This document shows, in pieces, positions 1-7,649 of a stretch of 64,000 bases of DNA. The notes below the pieces were generated by a model that saw only the letters and a list, made by a program, of their open reading frames with translations, was not told where the DNA came from and searched no databases. This DNA comes from Dickeya oryzae (GTDB lineage Bacteria; Pseudomonadota; Gammaproteobacteria; Enterobacterales; Enterobacteriaceae): contig NZ_ML762921.1 of NCBI RefSeq assembly GCF_009372235.1, positions 434,001 through 498,000 of the forward strand, in the 5' to 3' direction. Each line of letters starts with the position of its first letter. Position 1 is the stretch's first letter. The position numbers and the translations under genes are program-made.

Positions 1-211
1 ATGCCGTCTCAGCCGACGTTGTGTGGGCAGTCGTGCTGGCCGTTTGAGCCTCGGTAGTGTGTGTATCTGTCGTCTGCTCGACTGTGGCTGCAATTGCGCC
101 GTCAAACAGCATACGGGCTTCCAACACATAACCGCAGACAAAAGGTTGTACAGCCGTTTCAGAGATAACGACTGGTTGAGCCTGCTTTTTAAAAAATTGA
201 CGCCACAGCAT
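1..211 (-). CDS. N-terminus of a large LEPR-XLL-type surface/adhesin protein (partial, runs off the window)
   Basis: An open frame starts at the ATG at 209-211 and has no stop down to base 1, giving 70 codons of a longer protein. A GGAG Shine-Dalgarno lies about 7 bases upstream of the ATG. The N-terminus begins MLWRQFFKKQAQP, and residues 30-39 read LEARMLFDGA. This matches the LEPRxLL/LEPRMLFDGA motif at the extreme N-terminus of many giant repetitive, calcium-binding or Ig-like exported proteins of Gram-negative bacteria. Residues 45-70 are very rich in Thr, Ala and Ser, which fits the linker that usually follows. The motif assignment is by eye, and the size, repeats and export signal of the protein lie outside the window. 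It is downstream of, and in the same direction as, the adaptor/M50 genes, which suggests that it is their cargo. Confidence 0.72.
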   Translation of the reverse strand, partial: MLWRQFFKKQAQPVVISETAVQPFVCGYVLEARMLFDGAIAATVEQTTDTHTTEAQTASTTAHTTSAETA

Positions 212-303
212 AAAAAACTCCGATGCTTATCGGTAATTAACGACAGATACATTCAACCTAATTAACCGGTTTATACGACGTTTGCCTTTGCCGGTGCTAA
301 TCA

Positions 304-334
304 TCTGGCAAGGAAGCCAGGCAACCTTGCCAGA
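304..334. repeat. Perfect 10-bp inverted repeat (possible attenuator/terminator stem)
   Basis: TCTGGCAAGG at 304-313 and its exact reverse complement CCTTGCCAGA at 325-334 flank an 11-base loop. The element sits between the stop of the tail-collar gene (345) and the start of the large surface protein (211). No clear T-run follows on the minus strand, so it is not a textbook intrinsic terminator. A role as attenuator, mRNA-processing or stability stem is possible. Confidence 0.5.
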
Positions 335-344
335 GACATAAGAC

Positions 345-1175
345 TCACTCTCTTGGTGGATAGAGCCCCGATACAGCAATACAAGGCAACAGCGTCAGCG
401 AAGGCTGCCGAACATCAACAGGGGCTTGTGTTCCTACCGGAATATTCGCCGCAACCGCCACCGTTCCGCCGGTTGGCACCTTGAAGGTGAAGGAGGGCGT
501 TGAGGCCGTACCTGTCACAGTGGTATCAACCGGCGCGGAAGCCGTCACCGGGCTGGGTCTCGTTTGTGAGAACACCCCGGTAAAGTTGACGTTGTAACTC
601 GATAAACCATTAATTGCCTTACCGGTTAAAGCACCGAGAAAATTGTTCGTCCCCGTCGGTGCGGGAGTCGCCGTTGCACTGCCACTCGCTGTCGTCACGA
701 GTGGCAGCAACGCCGTCACCGCTAGATTTCCCGTCTGTGCCGGAACAGTCACATCGGTTGTTGGCGTCGTACTGGGTGTAAAGGTTGCCGGGTGGATATG
801 CGGTGTTATCTGAGTGGATGTCAGCATCACTCGGGTATTACCTGCTTTTGTCCCAATATTCCTGAAATCTGCCTCCGTCGTAGACCCCTGCCCTACAGTC
901 ACACGGCCACGTAAGTCAGGCACGTTAAACGTTGTCTTACCATCACCACCGTAGACGGTGCTGACTAAGGAATAAAGCGCGTTATTCTGCTGAATACTCA
1001 GTGAACGCCCGTCCGCTGGCACAAAACCGGCAGGACAGAATTGCGCCGCGGTATAACAGACAGAACCAATGTATTCTTCCGAACCACAGGCGGAAGCAAT
1101 CTGAGGCCATACAATACCGCCAACCATGGCTACAGTTATCGCTGTTTGGGTAAAAACCTTCTTAGCATGCATCAT
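345..1175 (-). CDS. Secreted phage tail-collar (Mdp-like) domain protein
   Basis: This is a 276-residue protein with an obvious Sec signal peptide: a short basic N-terminus, a hydrophobic stretch, and a probable cut after IASA near residue 29. The next ~70 residues form a tail-collar domain. They contain FCPAGFVPADGRSLSI, then the YGGDGKTTFNVPDLRGR signature typical of phage short-tail-fibre collars and the bacterial microcystin-dependent-protein (Mdp) family. The rest is rich in Thr, Pro, Val and Ser with no recognised motif. Two ATG codons lie in tandem, and a GAGGAG Shine-Dalgarno is about 8 bases upstream of the first. A 278-bp AT-rich gap separates it from the M50 gene, so it probably has its own promoter. 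It is not phage-derived in the ordinary sense, because no other tail genes are present. It may be a structural or cell-surface partner of the adjacent large surface protein. Its function is unknown. Confidence 0.8.
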   Translation of the reverse strand: MMHAKKVFTQTAITVAMVGGIVWPQIASACGSEEYIGSVCYTAAQFCPAGFVPADGRSLSIQQNNALYSLVSTVYGGDGKTTFNVPDLRGRVTVGQGSTTEADFRNIGTKAGNTRVMLTSTQITPHIHPATFTPSTTPTTDVTVPAQTGNLAVTALLPLVTTASGSATATPAPTGTNNFLGALTGKAINGLSSYNVNFTGVFSQTRPSPVTASAPVDTTVTGTASTPSFTFKVPTGGTVAVAANIPVGTQAPVDVRQPSLTLLPCIAVSGLYPPRE

Positions 1176-1279
1176 GGATATCTCTCCTCACCATCGTAAA
1201 AGTACTTATCTATTTGATTTATTAGATGATTGTTGGTATGACCCCAAAAATGCTGGAGAAATACATAGAATAAAAAATA

Positions 1280-1294
1280 GTTTCAAATTGAAAC
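1280..1294. promoter_or_regulatory. AT-rich intergenic region with GTTTCAA-n-TTGAAAC palindrome
   Basis: The 278-bp gap 1176-1453 is clearly more AT-rich than its surroundings. It contains a 7+1+7 base inverted repeat (GTTTCAA, one base, TTGAAAC), a plausible operator for a dimeric regulator of the tail-collar gene. I could not fix a convincing -35/-10 pair, so promoter placement is only inferred. Confidence 0.3.
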
Positions 1295-1453
1295 AAAATA
1301 TATTTTATCAATCACAATAAAAACATAGCTGACACAGGAGAGATTTTCCGCTGGCAGAATAAATTATTTCTTATAGCGTCACATAAAAAACTATTTAATA
1401 GAATTAACCGAATAATACATTTATCACTATCGACAGGTTTTACTTTCAACGTG

Positions 1454-3577
1454 TCAAAATCCGCTTTCCCGGATACCCAATGCAGCAATCCGACGCCATA
1501 CCGCGCCAAGAATAGATTCTGTTTCCCCTTCCAGCATCACGCTACCCCGTAACGGCTGTTGCGGTGGCGAGAATTGCCCCTCCTGCACTGCGAAACGTAC
1601 ACGGTACTGCGCCTGCACGGGTTGAGGATTGTGGTCGCGGTCACGACGCACGGCGATCGGGCCGTGACGATCAGACGCCAGCATTTCCTGCTGTAACCAG
1701 GCGGTACCGGTGGGCGCAATGTCTGTCAGTTGTACGGCAAGACGGGGATACGCAGGGTCATCAGCGATAAAATAGCCGGGCATCCCCACTTTCGCGCGTT
1801 TTAGCGTATCGTCGGGTAAATACCCCTGCACTTTTCCAGCCCCCTGCCCGACCACCCGCAGCAATGGCATATCCGACGTCAGCCAACGGCCTTCGGTCAT
1901 ATCTCGCGCCACATCCCTCACCTGGCCTGCCTGCGGCGCGGTGAGAGACAAACGCTGGCGTTGCGCATCCAGCCCCCGATAGCGGGCCAGTGATTCCGCC
2001 AGTTGGCGGTCAAGCACCTGGGTTTCACTGGCGGTTTCCTGACGCCCGGCCCCCCGCTGCCGCTGCTGTTGCAAAATGGCAATTTGCTGGCGTTCGATAT
2101 TGATGCGGTAGTCCAAATCGGACGAGGTAAGATCCAGCAGTTTCTCACCGGCTTTTACCTGCTGGCCGTCAGTGACGTACAGCGCTTTGACCTGCGCAGG
2201 GATAGGGGCATACAACGCACTGACGTTTTCTGCTTCCAGCACAGCAGGAATACGGATGCTGCCGCGCCAGGGAAACAGCAGCAGTACCAATACCGCCGCC
2301 ACAATCAACCCTGAACGCAACAGGTTAACGGGATGAGCATTCTTACGCATGGACCACCAGATACGGGCCTCCTTCACCACCGGAAGCGCGATAAACCAGC
2401 CAATTTCCACCAACATCAACACAATACCAACCACCTTAATGAAAAAGTGGTACACCATCAGCGCAATGCCGAAAAACAGGAAAAATCGCCATACCCACGA
2501 GGCATAACCCCATATCAACAGCTTGCGCTGCATCGACGGCGACCAGGTATGCGGGGCCGGATGACCATAACCAAACAACGCCTCGCGCAGCCGCCACCGG
2601 CACAGGGCATAAGCACGCTCCTGCAGGTTTTCCACCCGCCAGAAATCGCTCAGTAAAAAGTAGCCGTCAAAACGCATCAGCGGGTTGAGGTTAACCACCA
2701 GCGTTGTTATCCACGTAGCGCTGGAGAGCATGAAGGCGGCAGTACGCAATGGGCCATCCGGTAACAGTGCCCAGGCCAGTAACGCAACACCGGCCAGCAT
2801 CAGTTCCGCCAGAATGCCGCCTGCGCTAATCAATAATCGGGCACGCTGCGCTTTCAGTTTCCAGGCATCGCTGACATCGGTATAAAACAACGGGAACAGC
2901 ACGATAAACGCCACCCCCATGGTCTGCACCCGGCAACCAGCACGCTTAGCCATGAAAGCATGCCCCAGTTCGTGGATAAACTTGGCGAAGACCAAGGCGA
3001 CACCAAAGGCCGCAGCCCCTTGCAGGCTGAACAAGTGAGGAAACGAGTGGGTATAGCGCACCCAGTCACGGCTCACCAGAAAGCCCCCCAGCAGCAGTAT
3101 TAACGGTAACACCACCCGCAGAAATAGCAGGCCGTAACGTTGCAGCCAGGGCCAGCAACGGTTGAGCACCGGGTCCGGCCGCCATAGCGGAATGCGGAAA
3201 AACAAATATTGATGTAGCAGGGTTTTCCACAGGCTGACACGCCATGCCGCTGCTTTGATGGCATACCCTTGTCGTTGCACCGGGTCACTGGCGGCTATCA
3301 AGTCGTAATTACGCAGAAACCGCAATAACTGCTCCAGCTCGCGGCTCTGCAACGGCAAGCCCGGCTCACGGTTAGCCGCCTCCAACACCCATTGCGGATG
3401 GCGCAGCGACCAGTGCCGTAACAGACGTATTGCCGAAGGCGTCAGTGTGAAATAACGTCCGGTAACCGGGTCGGCCAGCACCCATTGCGGTGCACCATCG
3501 AGACCGGTCGCCGACTCCACCAATTGCAAATCCGTTCTCAGCGCGGGCAAAAGCTGCCCCGTTCCGCCACGGGTCAT
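1454..3577 (-). CDS. PqqD-like / M50 zinc metalloprotease / HlyD-like fusion membrane protein
   Basis: This is a 707-residue polytopic membrane protein. Residues ~30-95 resemble a PqqD-type winged helix (DPVTGRYFTLTPSAIRLLRHW). An M50 (site-2 protease) core follows, with HELGH at 202-206 inside a membrane helix and the second metal motif NLNPLMRFDGYF at 296-307. Several hydrophobic helices lie between ~145 and ~435. From ~440 to the end it is an HlyD-type adaptor with a barrel-sandwich half, a Gln-rich coiled coil (residues ~490-530), and a C-terminal beta region. It overlaps the upstream gene by ATGA. Related 'peptide zinc metalloprotease' proteins accompany exported peptides or large proteins. 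Here it probably processes or escorts an exported substrate across the inner membrane. No ABC ATPase is nearby. Confidence 0.85.
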   Translation of the reverse strand: MTRGGTGQLLPALRTDLQLVESATGLDGAPQWVLADPVTGRYFTLTPSAIRLLRHWSLRHPQWVLEAANREPGLPLQSRELEQLLRFLRNYDLIAASDPVQRQGYAIKAAAWRVSLWKTLLHQYLFFRIPLWRPDPVLNRCWPWLQRYGLLFLRVVLPLILLLGGFLVSRDWVRYTHSFPHLFSLQGAAAFGVALVFAKFIHELGHAFMAKRAGCRVQTMGVAFIVLFPLFYTDVSDAWKLKAQRARLLISAGGILAELMLAGVALLAWALLPDGPLRTAAFMLSSATWITTLVVNLNPLMRFDGYFLLSDFWRVENLQERAYALCRWRLREALFGYGHPAPHTWSPSMQRKLLIWGYASWVWRFFLFFGIALMVYHFFIKVVGIVLMLVEIGWFIALPVVKEARIWWSMRKNAHPVNLLRSGLIVAAVLVLLLFPWRGSIRIPAVLEAENVSALYAPIPAQVKALYVTDGQQVKAGEKLLDLTSSDLDYRINIERQQIAILQQQRQRGAGRQETASETQVLDRQLAESLARYRGLDAQRQRLSLTAPQAGQVRDVARDMTEGRWLTSDMPLLRVVGQGAGKVQGYLPDDTLKRAKVGMPGYFIADDPAYPRLAVQLTDIAPTGTAWLQQEMLASDRHGPIAVRRDRDHNPQPVQAQYRVRFAVQEGQFSPPQQPLRGSVMLEGETESILGAVWRRIAALGIRESGF

Positions 3578-4893
3578 AATCCAACCGACTGACGTAAAAC
3601 GGCGAGTGGCCGTCGGAACAGATACACCGCCAGCGGTACATATTCACCCGAAATTTTCGCCGTACCACGCAGCCCAATACGCGGCGGCTCACCGGTAAAA
3701 CGCGCATCCAGCCGGTAAGCTAGGTTACCCGACGGGGTCGGTTCCGATTCATACGCGATACGATCCAGCAGCGCGCCATGTGGTGTGAGTGGATCGCTAT
3801 CAAGAAACAAGGTGATCGGCGCATCCGGCACCAGCCGGATCGCATCACCGACATCAAGCTCAATTCGCAGAGAGACGGAAGCCGGGTCGGCCAAATCCAT
3901 CAGCCGTTCGCCGGTACGAACCGGTTTGCCGGTCCAGCGTTCAGCATCAGCAAATACCGCGATACCATCCCGCTCTGCCCGCATCTCGGTTCGGCTCAAC
4001 AAGGCGTTGGCATAATCGCGCTCGGCACGCTTTTGCGCCACCTGAGCGGCCAGGAAATCCAGCCGGGCTTTGGAGTCGGCATCCTGAAAAGCGCGTTGCG
4101 AACTGGCTCGATACTCTGCTTCCGCCACGTTCAACGACCTTTCAGCCACATCCGCCTGCGCTTTCAGTGTGGTATCGTCGATGCGCACCAACACATCGCC
4201 TTTTCGCACACTCTGATTCGGCTGAACAGCAAACGCCTGAATCACCCCATCCAATGGCGCGGCGACCACACGCCCGTTAAGTGGGATCACTTCGGCCGGT
4301 GCCAGTACCGACTGGCGCACCGGAATAAACAGGCACCCCGCCACAACCAAAAGCGGGACAGCCAGTTTCCAGTGCCAGCGCGTGCGTCGCCAGACCGGTT
4401 GCGGCTCCAGCGCCAGCCAGGCGTGGCTGAACGCATGGGCCAGTTGTTCCGACAGCAATTGCTCGGCTGGCTGCCAGGGCTGCTCACGGGCATACCAGAT
4501 GCCACCAAACAAACGTCCTTGCCTGTCTTTCAGCGGTGTCCACAGCACTTCGGGTGCCGATAACGCCAGCCAGTCGTTACGGCTTTGATCATCTAACGCA
4601 GTCGCCTCCACCACCTTACACTGTGCGTATTGCGGCTCTTGCAGCAGTTGCCGACAAGCACGCTCAACAAACGCCACAAAAGGGGCATGGGGCGCAGGCT
4701 GGGTCACGCCGGTCACCGCCCGTACCGTACCGTTAATCACCAACGCGGCATGACGAAAACCGAACAGCGCTTGGCTGTCATTGACGATGCAGTACGCCAG
4801 CGCTTCAGCTGTGTCAGCCGAACGCGCCTGACGTTCGATATCGAGGAAACGGGCGAAGATACGTTCGCCGGAAACAGGGGGCGTAGTACTCAC
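3574..4893 (-). CDS. GAF-like/HlyD membrane-fusion adaptor protein
   Basis: The protein has 439 residues. Residues ~10-165 form a soluble cytoplasmic domain with a GAF-like appearance (alternating helices and strands ending in LFGGIWYAREQPW). A single membrane helix follows at ~174-191 (KLAVPLLVVAGCLFIPV). The remainder is a periplasmic HlyD adaptor: a lipoyl half (VVAAPLDGVIQAF), a coiled-coil hairpin at ~245-305, then the second half (IAVFADAERWTGKPV). It overlaps both neighbours by ATGA (3574-3577 and 4890-4893), which indicates coupled translation in a three-gene operon. The GAF assignment is by general appearance only and could be another sensor-like fold. The protein probably pairs with the M50 fusion and the soluble adaptor in one envelope-spanning complex. 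Confidence 0.8.
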   Translation of the reverse strand: MSTTPPVSGERIFARFLDIERQARSADTAEALAYCIVNDSQALFGFRHAALVINGTVRAVTGVTQPAPHAPFVAFVERACRQLLQEPQYAQCKVVEATALDDQSRNDWLALSAPEVLWTPLKDRQGRLFGGIWYAREQPWQPAEQLLSEQLAHAFSHAWLALEPQPVWRRTRWHWKLAVPLLVVAGCLFIPVRQSVLAPAEVIPLNGRVVAAPLDGVIQAFAVQPNQSVRKGDVLVRIDDTTLKAQADVAERSLNVAEAEYRASSQRAFQDADSKARLDFLAAQVAQKRAERDYANALLSRTEMRAERDGIAVFADAERWTGKPVRTGERLMDLADPASVSLRIELDVGDAIRLVPDAPITLFLDSDPLTPHGALLDRIAYESEPTPSGNLAYRLDARFTGEPPRIGLRGTAKISGEYVPLAVYLFRRPLAVLRQSVGL

Positions 4894-5693
4894 GGTTTCT
4901 CCGGGAAATGTGCTGTGCCGCTCATACCAGCCATCAGCGCGGCGTCTTTGGTTTCAATCACCCCCGTCAGGCTGAGTGTCTGGCTACTTTCATCAATGCG
5001 TGCGCCTAGTCGGGCAACACGTGCTTGTAACGGTGTGCCGGTTTCATCTGGCGTAAACGTGAAGACCAGACCGGACTTAAGTATGGGCAACCAACGGGAT
5101 GGCACCAGCAGGTTAATTTCCAGATGGCGATTATTGACGATATCCAGCACCGGCGCCCCCGGTGCCACGCTTTCATATGCCTGCGCACGACGCCTGACCA
5201 CCTGACCGTCGAACGGTGCCAGAATGCGGCAACGGTTGACCTGAATCTGGTAAACCTGGCTTTCTGCCTGCGCCTGCGCCATACGTGCGGCAGATAAAGC
5301 CACGGCGTGCCGACCCACCGATTTGAGCTCCGCCAGTTGCTGGTTCTGACTCAGTTCGGCTTCCGCCGCCCGCATCGCCGCCTGCGATGCCGATAATTGC
5401 GCCTGATAGATAGCACAATCAAAACGCGCCAGCAGGTCGCCTTTTTTAAACGACTCCCCTTCTCTGAACGGCATCTCCACAATGCGCCCGGCCAGGTCGC
5501 TGGAAATGGTCGCCTGATCCACCGCTACCAATATCCCACGCGCCTGATTGTCCGACGATGTCGCCATCTGAGTAGGATGAGCCGGATTAATCAATAGCGG
5601 GTCGTCAGCCTGCGCCTGCACATGATAAGACAGAGCACAAACCGCCATCAGCCCCAGCGCCCGACGGAAAACGGCGTGATTAAAATTGTTCAC
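4890..5693 (-). CDS. Periplasmic adaptor (RND-type membrane fusion protein)
   Basis: I place the start at the GTG at 5691-5693, which has AAGGCAGG just upstream. A longer frame opens at a TTG (5729) but has no ribosome-binding site and spoils the signal peptide. From the GTG, the first ~29 residues form a signal sequence (RRALGLMAVCALSYHVQAQA) with probable cleavage before DDP. The mature part is a short adaptor. It has a biotinyl-lipoyl half (ISSDLAGRIVEMPFREGESFKKGDLLARFD), an Ala/Gln-rich hairpin, the second half (ILAPFDGQVVRRRAQAYE), and a beta-barrel. It is first in the adaptor/M50 operon and likely links inner-membrane partners to an outer-membrane channel that is not in the window. Confidence 0.85.
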   Translation of the reverse strand: MNNFNHAVFRRALGLMAVCALSYHVQAQADDPLLINPAHPTQMATSSDNQARGILVAVDQATISSDLAGRIVEMPFREGESFKKGDLLARFDCAIYQAQLSASQAAMRAAEAELSQNQQLAELKSVGRHAVALSAARMAQAQAESQVYQIQVNRCRILAPFDGQVVRRRAQAYESVAPGAPVLDIVNNRHLEINLLVPSRWLPILKSGLVFTFTPDETGTPLQARVARLGARIDESSQTLSLTGVIETKDAALMAGMSGTAHFPEKP

Positions 5694-6085
5694 ACTAACC
5701 TGCCTTGGTTGCGCAAAGATGTGTACCAATCAGAAGACATCAAGAACAAGCCCCTGAATTTTCACCGATTAGCCCTAGTTATTTTGGCAAGTATAGTCAA
5801 TCAGCAGAAATAGAAAGACGCTCAGAGGTAAGAACCCGGTGATGAATGTATTGTGAGGATCAACAGCAGCGAAAACGCCGGCCTCAGCCACCTGTCAGCG
5901 TAGCCCTTATCGTTCCGTCCGCCAAATTTGATGCCTTTCTTACGGTAATATTATGCGAACTCCATTTTGCTGAATAAGTAAATCATTGCCCATATTCGAT
6001 GAGTGGAACGCCCGATCATTCTGTAAAGGTAGCGGAGCAAGCCGTTAAATCCACAATGGCGACATACTGCCGCTCCGGCAATACT
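5694..6085. other. Intergenic stretch with no recognised gene
   Basis: About 390 bases separate the adaptor operon from the phosphopantetheinyl-transferase remnant. All frames are broken by stops, and I recognise no RNA gene or insertion-sequence ends. It must hold the promoter of the adaptor operon, and it may contain the decayed C-terminal part of the adjacent pseudogene. Confidence 0.5.
5790..5819 (-). promoter_or_regulatory. Candidate sigma-70 promoter for the adaptor operon
   Basis: On the minus strand a good -10 box TATACT (5790-5795) lies about 17 bases downstream of a weak -35-like TCTTTC. The GTG start of the adaptor gene follows about 95 bases later. The -35 match is poor, so this is only a candidate. 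Confidence 0.25.
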
Positions 6086-6398
6086 CTAAAATAGCCACGT
6101 ACGGTTGTGGCAATGGCTGATTGAGCCGATCATCCCCTCCAGCCAGAGCGGCTCACCATGTCGCACCGACCGATATGCCGACCATGAATCCCCCATTTTT
6201 TTAATGCCTGTGCGGCACAGAAACGGCCAGCTAAATACTCAGCACGCCTTTTGACCACAGCGCGATTCAAATACCCGGCGCTTCTATCTGATACAACTGG
6301 AACAAGCTATCGTGATAGTGTTCTCTGGCAAAAATACAATGATAAAGTTCGAAGTCAGTCTCAAACCAATCAACGGACTGATTCTCCTGAAAAAACAT
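6086..6398 (-). pseudogene. Frameshifted EntD-type 4'-phosphopantetheinyl transferase remnant
   Basis: An ATG at 6396-6398, preceded by AAAAGGG, opens a frame of 43 residues that stops at TGA 6267-6269 (it includes FARE.HYHDSLFQLYQIEAPGI). A second frame then reads VVKRRAEYLAGRFCAAQALK (about 6260-6200) followed by KWGIHGRHIG. From about 6166 a third frame reads RHGEPLWLEGMIGSISHC and meets a TAG at 6086-6088. Joined together, these segments have the order and spacing of the EntD/Sfp-family N-terminal region: the KRRAEYLAGR block, then the PLWxxGxxGSISH block. At least two frameshifts and a stop separate them, and the catalytic Asp/Glu and FSxKE segments are not recognisable downstream. The remnant lies 53 bases after the oocW stop in the same direction. 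It therefore looks like a former cluster-encoded activator of the ACPs. Confidence 0.8.
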
Positions 6399-6450
6399 CG
6401 TTCAAACCCTTTTGGCCGCTGTCCCGGCCTCATCACACAACCTATTCGCC

Positions 6451-7581
6451 TTATACCGGTTTTAGCTCATCCAGTTCGAAATAGCCGTTATAACCTTTCA
6501 GATAGATCGCCGCACGATGCTGAAACAACAAAACAGCTTCGGTGCGGGTTTCTACTTCAGCATTCAAAATGCTGGAACGAACCTTTTGCCCGATCGGGAA
6601 CTGGCTGTTCCATTGGGCAACCTTCTGGACTGCCGCTAGCGTTCTGCGATGTATCGGCTGGTCAGTAGATTCAGCCGCCTTCACTCCATCAGCATCACGC
6701 CGTAATCGCATAGCCTGTAGTTCGGCTTCTGTCGTCTCCGCCCTTATTTTCTCGACCAGACCACGCACGACCTGACCATGACCCAATTCCGTAAATTCAA
6801 CCGTTCCCAAACTCATTAGATACTGAATACTTTCGGCCCAGCGAACCGGGCTGGCAATTTGTTGAGCCAGACAGGCAAACAGCGTTTCATCCTGGTATGG
6901 TCGGGCCGTGGTATTGGCAATCACCGGAATTTTCAACGCCGAGAACTGAAAGCCTTGCAGGTATTTTTCAAACTCCTCCATTGAGCCGCGCATTAGCCTG
7001 GAGTGAAAAGCACCGCTGGTATTTAAAAGGACACATCTGATGTTGCACTGTTCGAAGGCATCGGAGGCATTTATGATATCGCTGTGAGGCCCCGAAATCA
7101 CGATTTGTGATGGCGTATTAAAGTTAGCTAAATCAATATGATCCAGCCCTTGGGTTTTCAATAATTCCCGCACCTGAGCTTCGCTCGCTCCCAGTACCGC
7201 CGCCATGCCACCGCCGTTGGCCTGCCCCATCAATTCACCGCGTTTTTTCACCAGCTTGAGACCGGTGGCAAAATCAAAACATTCTGCGGCCAGCAAGGCG
7301 TTAAATTCCCCTAGACTATGGCCTAAAACAAAATCCGGACGGGTGCCAGTTTCTTTCAATTTCCTGAAATAAGACAGCGCATTGACGACATAAATTGCAG
7401 GTTGGGTATATTGTGTCCGGTTAAGATTTCCGTCTGGATCCTCAAGACAGAGTTTCTCAATTGAGTAACCCAGAATCTCATCGGCGATACGGGTCAAATC
7501 AGCAAACTGCTCAAACAACCCCACTCCCATTCCGCGTTGCTGGGAGCCTTGCCCTGGAAACATATAAACGTGAATTGACAT
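6451..7581 (-). CDS. oocW: Trans-acting malonyl-CoA acyltransferase
   Basis: This is a 376-residue free-standing acyltransferase that loads malonyl units onto the AT-less PKS modules. It has the FPGQGSQ start, the nucleophile motif GHSLGE near residue 93, and the GAFHSR histidine motif near residue 198, all intact. After the ~290-residue AT core comes an ~80-residue C-terminal extension (IGQKVRSSILNAEVETRTEA...YFELDELKPV) typical of the longer trans-AT type. AAGGAG lies upstream of the ATG. It is the last intact gene of the PKS operon, 68 bases after oocV. The symbol follows the recalled order of the oocydin cluster. By family, malonyl specificity is likely. Confidence 0.88.
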   Translation of the reverse strand: MSIHVYMFPGQGSQQRGMGVGLFEQFADLTRIADEILGYSIEKLCLEDPDGNLNRTQYTQPAIYVVNALSYFRKLKETGTRPDFVLGHSLGEFNALLAAECFDFATGLKLVKKRGELMGQANGGGMAAVLGASEAQVRELLKTQGLDHIDLANFNTPSQIVISGPHSDIINASDAFEQCNIRCVLLNTSGAFHSRLMRGSMEEFEKYLQGFQFSALKIPVIANTTARPYQDETLFACLAQQIASPVRWAESIQYLMSLGTVEFTELGHGQVVRGLVEKIRAETTEAELQAMRLRRDADGVKAAESTDQPIHRRTLAAVQKVAQWNSQFPIGQKVRSSILNAEVETRTEAVLLFQHRAAIYLKGYNGYFELDELKPV

Positions 7582-7649
7582 GACTGCTCACTCCTTTGAA
7601 TTGGGTCTATTAGGCTGTTCTGCTTAACCGCCTGTTCAACAGAACGCTC

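Noticed and set aside
345-1175. Prophage tail region
   Set aside because: The tail-collar domain has a Sec signal peptide, and no other phage gene is nearby. It fits the secreted Mdp-like family better.
3778-4563. Long plus-strand open frame (261 codons) opposite the GAF-like/HlyD gene
   Set aside because: It is antisense to a well-supported gene with clear adaptor motifs, has Arg/His/Gln-rich composition, and lacks any recognisable domain.
5881-6085. Possible insertion-sequence remnant downstream of the PPTase pseudogene
   Set aside because: One minus-strand frame gives a basic Tyr/Lys/Gly stretch reminiscent of transposase ends. It is short, has stops on both sides, and shows no terminal repeats or target duplication.
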